From: Thioalkalivibrio paradoxus ARh 1 | GTDB lineage: Bacteria > Pseudomonadota > Gammaproteobacteria > Ectothiorhodospirales > Ectothiorhodospiraceae | Assembly: GCF_000227685.2 (NCBI RefSeq) | Contig: NZ_CP007029.1 | Location: forward strand, 1,276,501-1,340,500 | Length of the DNA: 64,000 nucleotides | Reading direction: 5' to 3' | Shown here: piece by piece, positions 28,497 to 37,971 of the stretch | Numbering within the stretch: position 1 is the stretch's first letter | Layout of the letters: each line of letters opens with the position of its first letter | Program-made: the position numbers and the translations under genes | Notes under the pieces: model-generated | The model's database searches: none | The model's input: the letters and a program-made list of their open reading frames with translations, nothing else | Told to the model about the DNA's origin: nothing

Positions 28497-28876
28497 CAGT
28501 GCAGCGAATGCGGGACCGAGAGGGTGAACGGCGGAATCGGGGCCTCGAAGGTGAAACCCGAGTCGTCGCGCATCTGGTAGCTGCCTTCCATTGTGCCGAC
28601 CGGCGTCTCGAGTACCGTGCCGCTGGTGTACTCGAACTCCTCGCCGGGCGGGATCCGGGGCTGTTTGCCGACCACGCCCTCGCCGCGCACTTCCTGGGTC
28701 TGATCGCGGGCATCGCGGATGATCCAGTGCCGGTTCAGCAGCTGGACCGCGGCCTCGCCGGCATTGCGGATCGTGATGTGGTAGGCGAACACGAACCGCG
28801 AGGCCTCGGGATCCGACTGTTCCTCGATGTACGCGGTGGCGACTTCGATCTCGACGCGGTGTTCCGTAGGGCTCAT
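28496..28876 (-). CDS. apaG: ApaG (CorD) protein
   Basis: A 126-residue single-domain protein with a fibronectin-like beta sandwich. The ApaG signature is clear: FVFAYHITIRNAGE, the HWIIRDARDQTQEVRGEGVV segment and PGEEFEYTSGTVLETPVGTM. Its biochemical role is not settled (linked to Co2+ resistance and Mg2+ efflux in enterobacteria). It overlaps glk by 4 bp upstream and apaH by 1 bp downstream. Confidence 0.97.
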   Translation of the reverse strand: MSPTEHRVEIEVATAYIEEQSDPEASRFVFAYHITIRNAGEAAVQLLNRHWIIRDARDQTQEVRGEGVVGKQPRIPPGEEFEYTSGTVLETPVGTMEGSYQMRDDSGFTFEAPIPPFTLSVPHSLH

Positions 28877-29880
28877 GCAGTGTCTCCAGGAGGTACCGTG
28901 GCCCGGTGCGCGGCGGCCGCCGCGCCCAGCAGGCCGGGTTCAGGATGGATGATCAGGTGCAGGGGCAGACCGGCGGCCAGATCCTGCATCGGTGGTTTGT
29001 TGCAAAACGCCCGAAGGAATCCCTGCGCCTCGAAATGTGCCTTCAACCGGGGCGCGATGCCGCCGGCGATGAACACGCCGCCGCGAGGCAGCGCCGTCAG
29101 CGCCAGATCGCCGAGCTGACCCGCAAAGATTTCGGCGAAACGTTCGACGACCCGCAATGCCGCGCGGTCGCCTTGCTCGGCCAGGGTACCGATCGCGGCC
29201 GCCGGATCCGTAGCCGCCAGCGCGCCTGCCAGCGCCGGGCTAGGTGTCTGTTCCTGCAGGAAGGCCGCGATCCGCGCGATGCCGGCTCCGCTCAGCAGGT
29301 GCTCCCGGGTGCAGCGCCCGAGCCGGCCGCGCAGCCATTCGGCGAGGGCGGCCTGCCAGGCGTCGGCGGGCGAGAAGTCTGCGTGTCCGCCTTCCCCGGG
29401 GAACAGGCGGGCCTGCGGCGGGGGCCCCACCAGGCAGGTGCCCAGCCCGGTCCCGGCGCCGACCACCAGCCGCAGGCCCGTCGGGTCGGGATTCCCAGCC
29501 TGCAGGGTATCGAGATCTGCCGGGCGCAGTGTGTCCAGGCCTGCGCCGATGGCGGCGAAGTCGTTGAGCAGACATACCGGCACCCCGAACCGGCGGGCCA
29601 GTGCACCCGCCTCGACCGGCGGCCAGTCCAGGTTGGTAAACCGCGCCCGCGCCGACTCGCCTTCGCCTTGCACCGGCCCTGCCAGTGCCAGACCCATCGC
29701 GGAGATCGGTTCCTCCCGGTCGGCCCCGGTTTCGAGCCAGTGCGCCAGCAGCTGTTCCAGACTCGGGTGGTCCTGGCTCGGCAGCCGGGCGCGGCGTTCG
29801 AAACGCCAGCCGCCGGCTTCCGGGTGTGCCTCCGCGAGCAGCGTCTTGGTGCCGCCGATGTCGCCGACGACGATGCTCAC
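28873..29880 (-). CDS. glk: Glucokinase (proteobacterial PF02685 type)
   Basis: Phosphorylates glucose with ATP in the cytosol. 335 residues. The ATP-binding phosphate-1 loop is VVGDIGGTKTLLAE (residues 4-17), glucose contacts are in LLNDFAAIGAGL, then GAGTGLGTC and the GEGGHADFSP segment typical of Glk. It overlaps rsmA upstream and apaG downstream by 4 bp each (ATGA junctions), so it is embedded in the lptD-apaH operon. That place is unusual, since in E. coli apaG follows rsmA directly. A role in glycogen or glucose recycling is a guess. Confidence 0.94.
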   Translation of the reverse strand: MSIVVGDIGGTKTLLAEAHPEAGGWRFERRARLPSQDHPSLEQLLAHWLETGADREEPISAMGLALAGPVQGEGESARARFTNLDWPPVEAGALARRFGVPVCLLNDFAAIGAGLDTLRPADLDTLQAGNPDPTGLRLVVGAGTGLGTCLVGPPPQARLFPGEGGHADFSPADAWQAALAEWLRGRLGRCTREHLLSGAGIARIAAFLQEQTPSPALAGALAATDPAAAIGTLAEQGDRAALRVVERFAEIFAGQLGDLALTALPRGGVFIAGGIAPRLKAHFEAQGFLRAFCNKPPMQDLAAGLPLHLIIHPEPGLLGAAAAAHRATVPPGDTA

Positions 29881-30707
29881 GGTGCGCCTCGCGGATCGGT
29901 TCGTTCCGGGCCTGCGTCGGCGGTTGTTGCAGGAGCCTGCGCTGCAAGGCGAATGAACCCTTCGAGGTCCAGCGCCTCCGGCCGCAGGCCGTTCGCCACC
30001 CCCGCCGCTGCGAACGCCTCCGGCGGCAGCAGGCCCGCGAGCGCGCGCCGCAGCGTCTTGCGCCGGTTGGAGAAGGCCTGCTGGACGATCTTGCGGAACC
30101 GATCCGCCAGTTCCGGTGCCACCAGGGGGCGGGGCAGCGGCTCGATGCGCACGAGCGCGGATTCGACCTTCGGCGCGGGGCGGAACGCTCCGGGTCCCAC
30201 GGTGAACAGCTGCTGGGCACGGGCGCGGGCACCGACCATCACGCTCAACCGGCCATAGCGTTTGCTTCCGGGGGTAGCCACCAACCGTTCGACGACTTCC
30301 TTCTGCAGCAGAAAGTGCATGTCGCGGATCGCCGCAGATTGGTCGAGGAGGTGGAACAGCAGCGGTGTGGAAATGTTGTAGGGCAGATTCCCGACCACCC
30401 GCAGGCGTCCCGGACCTGGCGCACGGGCGGCAAAGTCGAACGCGAGCGCATCGGCGGCATGGACGGTGAGCCGGTCGGGCGGGGCCAGCGCACGCAGCTG
30501 CGGGATCAGGTCGCGGTCGAGTTCCACCACCTCCAGGTGCTCGACTCGCTCGAGCAGGGGCTGGGTCAGGGCACCGAGGCCGGGGCCGATCTCGAGCATC
30601 GGGTCGTCACGTTTCGGGGCGATCGCGGCGACGATGCGCGCAAGAACTCCGGGGTCGTGCAGGAAGTTCTGTCCGAAGCGCTTGCGCGCGGCGATCCCCG
30701 GGTTCAC
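29877..30707 (-). CDS. rsmA: 16S rRNA A1518/A1519 dimethyltransferase RsmA (KsgA)
   Basis: Dimethylates the two adjacent adenosines near the 3' end of 16S rRNA during 30S maturation. 276 residues. RKRFGQNFLHD at 8-18, the SAM-binding motif MLEIGPGLGALTQPL at about 37-51, and the catalytic NLPYNISTPLLFHLL are diagnostic. It overlaps pdxA upstream and glk downstream by 4 bp each. Confidence 0.97.
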   Translation of the reverse strand: MNPGIAARKRFGQNFLHDPGVLARIVAAIAPKRDDPMLEIGPGLGALTQPLLERVEHLEVVELDRDLIPQLRALAPPDRLTVHAADALAFDFAARAPGPGRLRVVGNLPYNISTPLLFHLLDQSAAIRDMHFLLQKEVVERLVATPGSKRYGRLSVMVGARARAQQLFTVGPGAFRPAPKVESALVRIEPLPRPLVAPELADRFRKIVQQAFSNRRKTLRRALAGLLPPEAFAAAGVANGLRPEALDLEGFIRLAAQAPATTADAGPERTDPRGAP

Positions 30708-31747
30708 GTCCGGGCCTGTTGGCCCTGTGCGACCGCGCCGGGGCCCGCGTGCCTGCGCCGGACCACCAGCTCCCGCGCCAGCGCCTCGGCCGCGAGAAAA
30801 CTGCCGGGGTCGGCGGATCCGGAGCCGGCCAGGTCGAGTGCGGTTCCGTGGTCCACCGAGGTTCGGATGAACGGCAGCCCGAGGGTCACGTTCACCGCTC
30901 GGCCGAATCCGGCATGCTTCAGTACCGGGAGCCCCTGATCGTGGTACAGCGCAAGAATCGCATCGACTTCGGCGATGGCGCGCGGGGTGAACGCGGTATC
31001 CGCCGGCAACGGCCCGCGCAGATCGATCCCGCGGGCGCGCAGCGCGTCGAGCACGGGGATGATCACCGACGCTTCCTCGGTTCCGAGCACGCCCTGTTCC
31101 CCGGCGTGCGGGTTCAGGCCGCAGACCGCGATCCGCGGGGAGTCGATGTCGAAGCAGCGGCGAAGGTCATGGTCGAGAATGGTGATGACCTCCTCGAGCA
31201 GCGCCGGGGTGATCGCATCGGGCACCGCGCGCAGGGGCAGGTGCGTGGTCGCCAGCGCGACCCGCAGGCTCCCCGCGGTGAGCATCATCACCGGGCGGCA
31301 GCCGCCGGCGCGCTCGGCGAGCCATTCAGTATGACCGGTGAAGGCGTAGCCGGCACGGTGAATGACCTCCTTGTGCACCGGCCCGGTGACCATCGCGTCG
31401 AACCGGCCGTCGATGCAGCCGGCGGCAGCGGTCTCCAACAGGGTCAGGACGTGTTCGGTGTTGGCCGGATCCAGTACGCCGCAATGAACGGGTGCAGCCA
31501 CCGGGACCGGGATCAGTTCGAGGGTTCCGGGTGGGGTCGGCGCACGCGGCGCGTCCGGTGCAAAGGTGACGATGCGCAACGGGAGCCGCAGCTGCCGCGC
31601 ACGCTGCTCGAGCAGCGCGGGATTGCCGATCGCGACCCGCTGCGCGGCGATCGGCTGCTGTGCCAGCCGCAGCAGCAGGTCGGGGCCGACGCCGGCGGGT
31701 TCGCCGGTGGTGAGCGCCAGACGCGGTGTGGGTTCGCTGGTGGGCAT
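30704..31747 (-). CDS. pdxA: 4-hydroxythreonine-4-phosphate dehydrogenase PdxA
   Basis: NAD-dependent step of de novo pyridoxal 5'-phosphate synthesis (DXP-dependent route). 347 residues. Visible signatures are LALTTGEPAGVGPDLLL at 10-26, VTGPVHKEVIHRAG and GHTEWLAE with metal ligands, GLNPHAGEQGVLG, and ALYHDQGLPVLK. It is 10 bp after surA and overlaps rsmA by 4 bp, in the conserved order. Confidence 0.97.
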   Translation of the reverse strand: MPTSEPTPRLALTTGEPAGVGPDLLLRLAQQPIAAQRVAIGNPALLEQRARQLRLPLRIVTFAPDAPRAPTPPGTLELIPVPVAAPVHCGVLDPANTEHVLTLLETAAAGCIDGRFDAMVTGPVHKEVIHRAGYAFTGHTEWLAERAGGCRPVMMLTAGSLRVALATTHLPLRAVPDAITPALLEEVITILDHDLRRCFDIDSPRIAVCGLNPHAGEQGVLGTEEASVIIPVLDALRARGIDLRGPLPADTAFTPRAIAEVDAILALYHDQGLPVLKHAGFGRAVNVTLGLPFIRTSVDHGTALDLAGSGSADPGSFLAAEALARELVVRRRHAGPGAVAQGQQART

Positions 31748-31757
31748 TGGCAGTGCC

Positions 31758-33077
31758 TTAGGACCTCAGGCCCTCGATTCGGTATTCGATGAAGGCCTCG
31801 TCGCGAAGGCGGCGCAGCCAGAGTTCGGTTTCTTCCTCGCGCTTGCGGTTTTGCAGGATTTCCCGTGCCCGGGCACGGATCAGTTCGCGCGTGGCGTCCA
31901 CCGCCCGGCGGTCGAGCACCTCGATGATGTGCCAGCCGAACGGGCTCTGGACCGGTGGGCTGACTTCGCCGACCGGCAGCCGGTCGACCGCCTCCTCGAA
32001 TGCGGGCACGGTCTCGCCCGGGCTGAGCCAGCCGAGCTCGCCGCCGCGGCCGGCGGAGCCCGGGTCGTCGGAGTGTGCGCGCGCGAGGTCCTCGAACGAC
32101 GCGCCGTCCTGGATACGCTGGTACAGGATGCGGGCTTCCTCCTCGGCCTCGCGGTCGCCCCGGATCTGGTCGGGGCTGATCAGGATGTGGCGGACGCGCG
32201 CCTGTTGCACTGCGACGTCGCTGCGGCCCTCGCGATCGATCAGTTTCACGATGTGAAAACCGTTCGGGGAACGCAGGACCGGGGTGATCTCGCCAGGGCG
32301 CATCAGGATCACGTTGCGCGCGAACAGGGTCGGAACATCGGCGGCACCGCGCCAGCCAAGGTCGCCACCTTCCAGCGCGTCCGGCGCGTCGGAGTACGTG
32401 ATCGCCAGGCTCGCGAAGTCCTCTCCGGCAACGGCACGATCCCTGAGCGTCCCCGATTTCTCGCGTGCTTCGGCGATGGTGCGTGAGTCGGCGCCCGGAG
32501 GCAGCGCGACCAGGATGTGCGCGAGGTGGTAGCGCACGTCACGGTCGATCGCGCCGCTCTCCGCTGCAATCAGGTCGTCGATCTCCTGCTCGCCGACGCG
32601 CAGGCGATCCTCGACCTGGCGGCGCCGTAGCTGTGCAATGGTGAGTTCGTCGCGGATCTGTTCGCGGAACTGGTTGAAGTCCACCCCCTCGGCTTGCAGC
32701 GCGTTGCGCAGTTGACGCAGCGTCAGGTTGTTCTCGGCGGCGATGTTTTCCATCGTGCGATTCAGCGTGAGTTCGTCGATGCGGATGCCGACCCGTTCCG
32801 CCTCCTGCAGCTGAATGCGTTCGAGCACCATGCGTTCCATCACCTGGCGCACCAGCGCATCGCGGTCGGGAATCGCGACTCCGCGCTGCACGAGCTGCTG
32901 CTCGGCGGTCTCGAGCCTCTGCACGAGTTCGCGCTGGGTGATCACATCTTCACCGACCACGGCAACGATCCGGTCCATGAAACGATCACGTTCCTGTGCC
33001 AGCACCGGATGGAGCGCAGCGGACAGCAGGATCAGCAGGATCGCCGCCAGCGCGCTAGTGGTTCTCGAATGTGCCAT
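31758..33077 (-). CDS. surA: Periplasmic chaperone/peptidyl-prolyl isomerase SurA
   Basis: Escorts outer-membrane proteins through the periplasm. 439 residues with a signal peptide (cleavage near VLAQERDRF, about residue 27), an N-terminal chaperone domain (DRIVAVVGEDVITQRELVQR), two parvulin domains at about 180-280 and 290-390 (each ending in the GFHIVKL or GWHIIEV strand), and a C-terminal helix. It overlaps the lptD end by 23 bp. Its client LptD is encoded directly upstream, which is a conserved arrangement. Confidence 0.97.
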   Translation of the reverse strand: MAHSRTTSALAAILLILLSAALHPVLAQERDRFMDRIVAVVGEDVITQRELVQRLETAEQQLVQRGVAIPDRDALVRQVMERMVLERIQLQEAERVGIRIDELTLNRTMENIAAENNLTLRQLRNALQAEGVDFNQFREQIRDELTIAQLRRRQVEDRLRVGEQEIDDLIAAESGAIDRDVRYHLAHILVALPPGADSRTIAEAREKSGTLRDRAVAGEDFASLAITYSDAPDALEGGDLGWRGAADVPTLFARNVILMRPGEITPVLRSPNGFHIVKLIDREGRSDVAVQQARVRHILISPDQIRGDREAEEEARILYQRIQDGASFEDLARAHSDDPGSAGRGGELGWLSPGETVPAFEEAVDRLPVGEVSPPVQSPFGWHIIEVLDRRAVDATRELIRARAREILQNRKREEETELWLRRLRDEAFIEYRIEGLRS

Positions 33078-35256
33078 AGCCGGAGATTCCCTCGCGCAGC
33101 AGGTTGTCGAGCCCGGTATCGAAGCGCGTCAGCCCGTCGAGCGTCAACTGGAAGTAGATCGCGTTATTGTACCCGCCATCGAAGTCGGTGAGGTATCGGC
33201 GCAGTGCCACACGCAGGCCGTAGCAGCAACTACGATACTCAAGCCCGGCCAGCAGTTCGAGATCGCGGTCCTCGCGCAGGCTGTAATTCCAGCGGCCGAT
33301 GGCCTGTATCCGGTTGGTCAGCGGCCAGTAGCCCGAGACGTCGGTCTGCTCGATCTGCCCCTCGCGCAGGCGATAGCCCAGGTTCACCAGCGCCCGCTGG
33401 TCGGGGCGGTAGGACAGGGCGACGGTCGCCAGGCGCGCGCGGTTGCGGTCGGTATCGAACAGGATCGAGCCGCGACCGTGCCAGTTCCGGCCTAGCAGCG
33501 CCTGCGCCTCGGCGGCAAGCTCGGAGCGGTTTTCGCGCCGCGGCGGCGCGTCCGGGCGCAGCCCGACTCGGCGGTCGTCGAGGTAGGTGATCTGGCCGCC
33601 GGACAGGCTCAGCCGCTCGGTCCCTGTGCTCGGGTCGATGATCCGGGTGGTCAATGCCGTGGTGATCTGGTGGGTGTCACCGACCCGGTCGGCGCCGATG
33701 AAACGCCGGGTGGTGAACAGGCTGTCGAAGCTGAAATCGCGCTCGCCCGTATCGAACAACGGGAGGTCGTCCTGGTTCCGGAATGGCACGTAGCCATAGA
33801 AGACCCGCGGTTCGAGCGTCTGCAGGCTGCCGTCGTCGAGGGTGCGTTCGAAGATCAGGCCGCCGTCCACCGCTACGGCCGGCAGCGTCCGGCTCGGGCT
33901 GCGGTCGGCTCCGGGATCGGCTCCCTGTAGGCGGTAGTCCGTCTGTCGGAAGCTGACGCGGGGTTCGATGAAATAGCCGCCACCGTCGTGCCGGAACCCG
34001 ACCTCGGGTTCCAGATCGAAGCGTGTGCCGGTAACCGAGTCGCTGCGGTCGAACTGCACCAGCTCCGAACGCAGGCTCCAGTACAGCCCGGAATCGAGCG
34101 AATGACCAGCCTGCAGCAGCAGTTGTGGCAGGCGCTGGTATGGCCGGTCCGCCACGGCCAGGCTCGGGTCGAGGGACTGAAACCCCTGCACACGACCGGT
34201 CAGGCGCCAGGCTGGTTGATCGTAGATCAGGTCGACCCGTCGTTCGACGACCGCGGTGCTGGAACTGAACAGGTCGGTGCCGAAGTCCTGGAAATATTTC
34301 TGGTCCGATACGTCGGTGGCGTCGATTCCCAGGAACAGGTCCGGCCGCAGTCGGGCCTGCTGGCGCCAGCGGAACAGGTGCCGGTCGTCTCCGGCCACGC
34401 GATCGTTTGGCAGGAACGCCAGATCCACGATGCCGCTTCCCCAGGGCCGCAGGTAGCGCCACTCGGTTTCCAGCATCAGGCCGCGCCGGGACTGGATCCG
34501 GGGCGTGAGTGTCGCATCGTACTGTGGCGCGATGTTCCAGTACCAAGGGGCAGCCACGTCGAGGCCGCTGTTCGTGCTGTAGCCGGCATGCGGCGTAAGC
34601 AGCCCGGACTGGCGCCGATCGTCGATCGGGAAGTTGATATAGGGGGTGTAGAACACCGGGACGTTGCGAAAGCGAAGGGTGACGTTGCGGGCATGGCCGC
34701 GTCCGCTGTCCTGGTCCAGATGCATCGAGCCTGCGGACAGCCACCAGCTGTCGTCGTCCTCCGGACAGGTGGTGTAGCTGCCGGAGGTCAGTTGGATCCG
34801 GCCCGGCCCTTCCTGTTCGGCGTGGGCCGCGCTGCCACGGGCGCGCCGGGAGCGCAGCCAGTATTCGATGTCCGAGAAGTCACCCTGTTCGTGGTCGAGC
34901 CAGTAGCGGCCTTCGCCGGCCTCGACCAGCAGGTCGCCGTCGAACACCCGGGTGCGGCCGCGTGTTTCCACCATGCGTTCGTTGAGGTCGTAGTCGATCC
35001 AGTCCGAATCCACCCGGCGCCCGTCCGTGAACAGGCGGACATCGCCGCGTGCGTGCACGCTGCGGTCGCGGATCGCCTCGACGAAATCGGACTCCACCTC
35101 GATCACGCCGGGTTCCAGCGACCGGAGCTGGGGCCAGAAGGCGTCCGATGGACCGGGGCAGAGGGATAGGTACTCGGAGAGCGCGGACTGCGGAAGCAGG
35201 GGCAGCAGAAGCGCGAGGACCAGCGCGGCAGGGCGTCGCAGCGGCGTGGCCGTCAT
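33055..35256 (-). CDS. lptD: LPS-assembly outer-membrane protein LptD
   Basis: Inserts lipopolysaccharide into the outer leaflet with LptE. 733 residues: signal peptide, N-terminal OstA/LptA-like periplasmic domain (about 50-150), then a long beta-barrel domain. The cysteine framework for the disulfide switch is preserved, with Cys33, Cys164 and the adjacent pair Cys677-Cys678 (YRSCCYGLRVAL). It is the first gene of the lptD-surA-pdxA-rsmA-glk-apaG-apaH operon and diverges from ppa, with about 200 bp between them. Confidence 0.96.
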   Translation of the reverse strand: MTATPLRRPAALVLALLLPLLPQSALSEYLSLCPGPSDAFWPQLRSLEPGVIEVESDFVEAIRDRSVHARGDVRLFTDGRRVDSDWIDYDLNERMVETRGRTRVFDGDLLVEAGEGRYWLDHEQGDFSDIEYWLRSRRARGSAAHAEQEGPGRIQLTSGSYTTCPEDDDSWWLSAGSMHLDQDSGRGHARNVTLRFRNVPVFYTPYINFPIDDRRQSGLLTPHAGYSTNSGLDVAAPWYWNIAPQYDATLTPRIQSRRGLMLETEWRYLRPWGSGIVDLAFLPNDRVAGDDRHLFRWRQQARLRPDLFLGIDATDVSDQKYFQDFGTDLFSSSTAVVERRVDLIYDQPAWRLTGRVQGFQSLDPSLAVADRPYQRLPQLLLQAGHSLDSGLYWSLRSELVQFDRSDSVTGTRFDLEPEVGFRHDGGGYFIEPRVSFRQTDYRLQGADPGADRSPSRTLPAVAVDGGLIFERTLDDGSLQTLEPRVFYGYVPFRNQDDLPLFDTGERDFSFDSLFTTRRFIGADRVGDTHQITTALTTRIIDPSTGTERLSLSGGQITYLDDRRVGLRPDAPPRRENRSELAAEAQALLGRNWHGRGSILFDTDRNRARLATVALSYRPDQRALVNLGYRLREGQIEQTDVSGYWPLTNRIQAIGRWNYSLREDRDLELLAGLEYRSCCYGLRVALRRYLTDFDGGYNNAIYFQLTLDGLTRFDTGLDNLLREGISGYGTFENH

Positions 35257-35403
35257 GGTGTCGGAGAGGTGCGTCCGGTGAGTTCCATGATGAGGTTCCT
35301 GTCGCAGTCGCTCCCGGGGCTGGCACGGCCTGCCAGACGCCGCAGCCCCGGTGACGTCCGCCTGCCGGACTTATACCGGTTGCGGGGCTCACCCGCAAGC
35401 CGA

Positions 35404-35431
35404 TTCACCTGGGCCGGATCACCGGTATAAT
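35404..35431 (+). promoter_or_regulatory. Predicted sigma-70 promoter of ppa
   Basis: TTCACC (35404-35409) and a consensus TATAAT (35426-35431) at 16-bp spacing, 31 bp before the ppa start codon. It is the best -10 box I see in the window and fits a strongly expressed housekeeping gene. Confidence 0.65.
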
Positions 35432-35462
35432 GTGCTACCAACCCAGCCGTGAGGTCGCGTCC

Positions 35463-35999
35463 ATGGATCTGAGCAAAATCCCCGCCGGCGCCGATATTCC
35501 CAACGATATCAACGTCGTGATCGAGATCCCAGCGCTGGGGCAACCGGTAAAGTACGAGATCGACAAGGACAGCGGAGCCCTGGTCGTCGACCGGTTCATG
35601 ACGGTGGCGATGTTCTATCCCTGCAACTACGGGTTCGTGCCGCATACGCTGGCGGAAGACGGGGATCCGCTGGACGTGCTGGTGATCACGCCGGTACCGC
35701 TGGTTCCCGGAGCGGTGGTGCGGACACGCCCGGTAGGCCTGCTGAACATGTCCGACGAGGCGGGCCCGGATTCCAAGGTGCTGGCGGTGCCTTTGACCAA
35801 GCTGGACCCCCAGTACGAGCGCATCCACGGGCCGGAGGACGTGCATCGCGAACTGCTGGATCAGATCACCCATTTCTTCGGGCATTACAAGGAAATGGAG
35901 CGTAACAAGTGGGTGAAGGTTGAGGGATGGTCGGATGCCGCCAGCGCCAAGGCGGAAATCCTCGCGAGCTACAAGCGCTACCAGAAGAGCAAGGTCTGA
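35463..35999 (+). CDS. ppa: Inorganic pyrophosphatase (family I)
   Basis: Hydrolyses pyrophosphate, driving biosynthesis. 178 residues from the ATG at 35463 (MDLSKIPAGAD), close to the 176 of E. coli. The upstream in-frame start would fall before the promoter-proximal leader and is rejected. The metal-binding signature EDGDPLDVLVITP at about 64-76 and GFVPHTL are clear, as is the C-terminal HYKEMERNKWVKVEGW. It precedes the cell-elongation genes on the same strand after an 88-bp gap. Confidence 0.97.
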   Translation: MDLSKIPAGADIPNDINVVIEIPALGQPVKYEIDKDSGALVVDRFMTVAMFYPCNYGFVPHTLAEDGDPLDVLVITPVPLVPGAVVRTRPVGLLNMSDEAGPDSKVLAVPLTKLDPQYERIHGPEDVHRELLDQITHFFGHYKEMERNKWVKVEGWSDAASAKAEILASYKRYQKSKV

Positions 36000-36087
36000 C
36001 CCCCTGCAGCTTTCGAGTCCGGCAGCCGTTGCCGCGGTTCGAACGGACCCGCCCGGCATTGCAGCCGCTGCGGGCAGGCCCTGACGC

Positions 36088-37971
36088 ATGTTGATCGACC
36101 GAGACGACTCCTACGACGAGGGAAGCCGGGACCAGCGCCGTTTCTCGGTCCGGGTGCTGGTCGCGGTCGTGGTGCTGCTCGGCCTGGTGCTGATGATCGG
36201 GGTGCGCATGTTCAACCTGCAGGTCGGGGCCCATGCGCACTTCACCACGCTCTCGGAGAACAATCGGCTGCGGATCGAGCCGATTCCGCCGACGCGCGGA
36301 CTGATCTACGACCGCAATGGCGTATTGCTGGCCGAGAACCGGCCGGCCTACCAGCTCGAAGTGACGGTGGAGCAGGCGGGTGATCTGGATCTGCTGCTCA
36401 AGCGCCTGACCCCCCTGGTCGAACTGACACCGGTCGAGATCGAGCGCTTCCGCACCTCGGTGCGCCAGCGCCGCCCGTTCCAGCCGGTGCTGCTGAAGGC
36501 GGGCCTCGACGACGAGGCCGTGGCCCGGATTGCGGTGGCGCGGCACGAACTCCCGGGCGTCGAGATCGAGGCGCGGCCTGTGCGCCACTACCCGCAGGGT
36601 GCGGATTTCGCTCATGCCGTGGGCTACGTCGGCCGGATCAACGATCGTGACGTCCAGCGGCTGGACATGCGCAACTACGCCGGCAGTTCCCACACCGGGA
36701 AGACCGGGGTCGAACGCTACTACGAGGACGTGTTGCACGGCATCACCGGCCACAAGCAGGTCGAGGTCAACGCCCAGGGACGCGTGATCCGCGAGCTGTC
36801 GGTCACGCCGCCGGTGCCGGGGCAGGATCTGTTCCTGAGCATCGACGTGGAACTGCAGCGGGCAGCGCGGGATGCGCTGGCGCCGCACGATGGCGCGCTG
36901 GTCGCGATCGATCCCGCGACCGGGGAAGTGCTGGCGCTGGTCAGCAAACCCGGATTCGATCCCAACCCCTTCGTGAACGGGATCTCGCATCGGGATTTCG
37001 CCGCGCTGCAGTCGGATCCGCACAAGCCGCTGTTCAACCGGGCGTTGAGCGGCCAGTATCCGCCCGGATCCACTCTGAAGCCGGTGGTGGCGCTGGCGGG
37101 ACTGGAAGAGCAGGTGACGACCGCGGAACGGCGGATGTTCGCCGCCGGTTACTACCAATTGCCAGGGCACGAGCGCCGCTACCGGGACTGGCGGCGCAGC
37201 GGGCATGGCTGGGTGGATATGTCGCGGGCGATGGCGGTCTCGTCCGACGTCTACTTCTACGATCTGGGCTACAAGCTGGGCATCGACCGGATGGCGCCGA
37301 TGTTCGAGGCCTTCGGCATCGGCGAACGGGTCGGGATCGATGCGACCGGTGAACGCCCGGGAATACGCCCGAGCCGGGAATGGAAGCGCGCGGCGCAGAA
37401 CCAGCCCTGGTTTCCCGGCGAAACCCTGATCACCGCAATCGGCCAGGGCTACATGCTGACCACACCCCTGCAGATCGCGGACATCGCGAGCACCCTGGCA
37501 AACCGCGGGCAGCGGGTGCAGCCGCGCCTGCTGCGCGCGGTTCGCGAACACAACGGTGCACCGCCGGTCATTCAACCGGTGCGCCAGCTGGAGCCGGTAG
37601 CGGCGAGCGACGAGCACTGGGAGGTGATCCACCAGGCGCTGATCGACGCGGTGCACGCGCGCCATGGCACCGCCTGGGGCAGCATCGGCAGCACCGCTCC
37701 TTCCTACCGCATCGCCGGGAAGACCGGAACCTCACAGGTGTTCAGTCTCGCACCCGACCAGGAATACGACGAGTCGCGGCTGGATCGCAGACTCTGGGAC
37801 CACGCGCTGTTCCTGGCCTATGCGCCCGCCGACGATCCGCAGATCGCGGTGGGGGTGCTGGTCGAGCACGGCGGCAGCGGTGGCCGCGTCGCGGCGCCGA
37901 TTGCGCGCAAGGTGATCGACTTCCACCTCGCATCGAGCGGCCTGCTGGCCGACGCCGGGAATGCCCCGTGA
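36088..37971 (+). CDS. mrdA: Penicillin-binding protein 2 (elongasome transpeptidase)
   Basis: Cross-links peptidoglycan during cell elongation, with RodA as glycosyltransferase partner. 627 residues: one N-terminal membrane helix (about 21-43), the PBP dimer domain (TRGLIYDRNGVLLAEN), and the transpeptidase domain with active-site S328-T-L-K331 in PPGSTLKPV, an S-x-D box in AVSSDVYFYDLG, and KTG at 545-547. Its stop overlaps the rodA start codon by 4 bp (GTGA), so the two are translationally coupled. Rod shape is implied. Confidence 0.97.
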   Translation: MLIDRDDSYDEGSRDQRRFSVRVLVAVVVLLGLVLMIGVRMFNLQVGAHAHFTTLSENNRLRIEPIPPTRGLIYDRNGVLLAENRPAYQLEVTVEQAGDLDLLLKRLTPLVELTPVEIERFRTSVRQRRPFQPVLLKAGLDDEAVARIAVARHELPGVEIEARPVRHYPQGADFAHAVGYVGRINDRDVQRLDMRNYAGSSHTGKTGVERYYEDVLHGITGHKQVEVNAQGRVIRELSVTPPVPGQDLFLSIDVELQRAARDALAPHDGALVAIDPATGEVLALVSKPGFDPNPFVNGISHRDFAALQSDPHKPLFNRALSGQYPPGSTLKPVVALAGLEEQVTTAERRMFAAGYYQLPGHERRYRDWRRSGHGWVDMSRAMAVSSDVYFYDLGYKLGIDRMAPMFEAFGIGERVGIDATGERPGIRPSREWKRAAQNQPWFPGETLITAIGQGYMLTTPLQIADIASTLANRGQRVQPRLLRAVREHNGAPPVIQPVRQLEPVAASDEHWEVIHQALIDAVHARHGTAWGSIGSTAPSYRIAGKTGTSQVFSLAPDQEYDESRLDRRLWDHALFLAYAPADDPQIAVGVLVEHGGSGGRVAAPIARKVIDFHLASSGLLADAGNAP

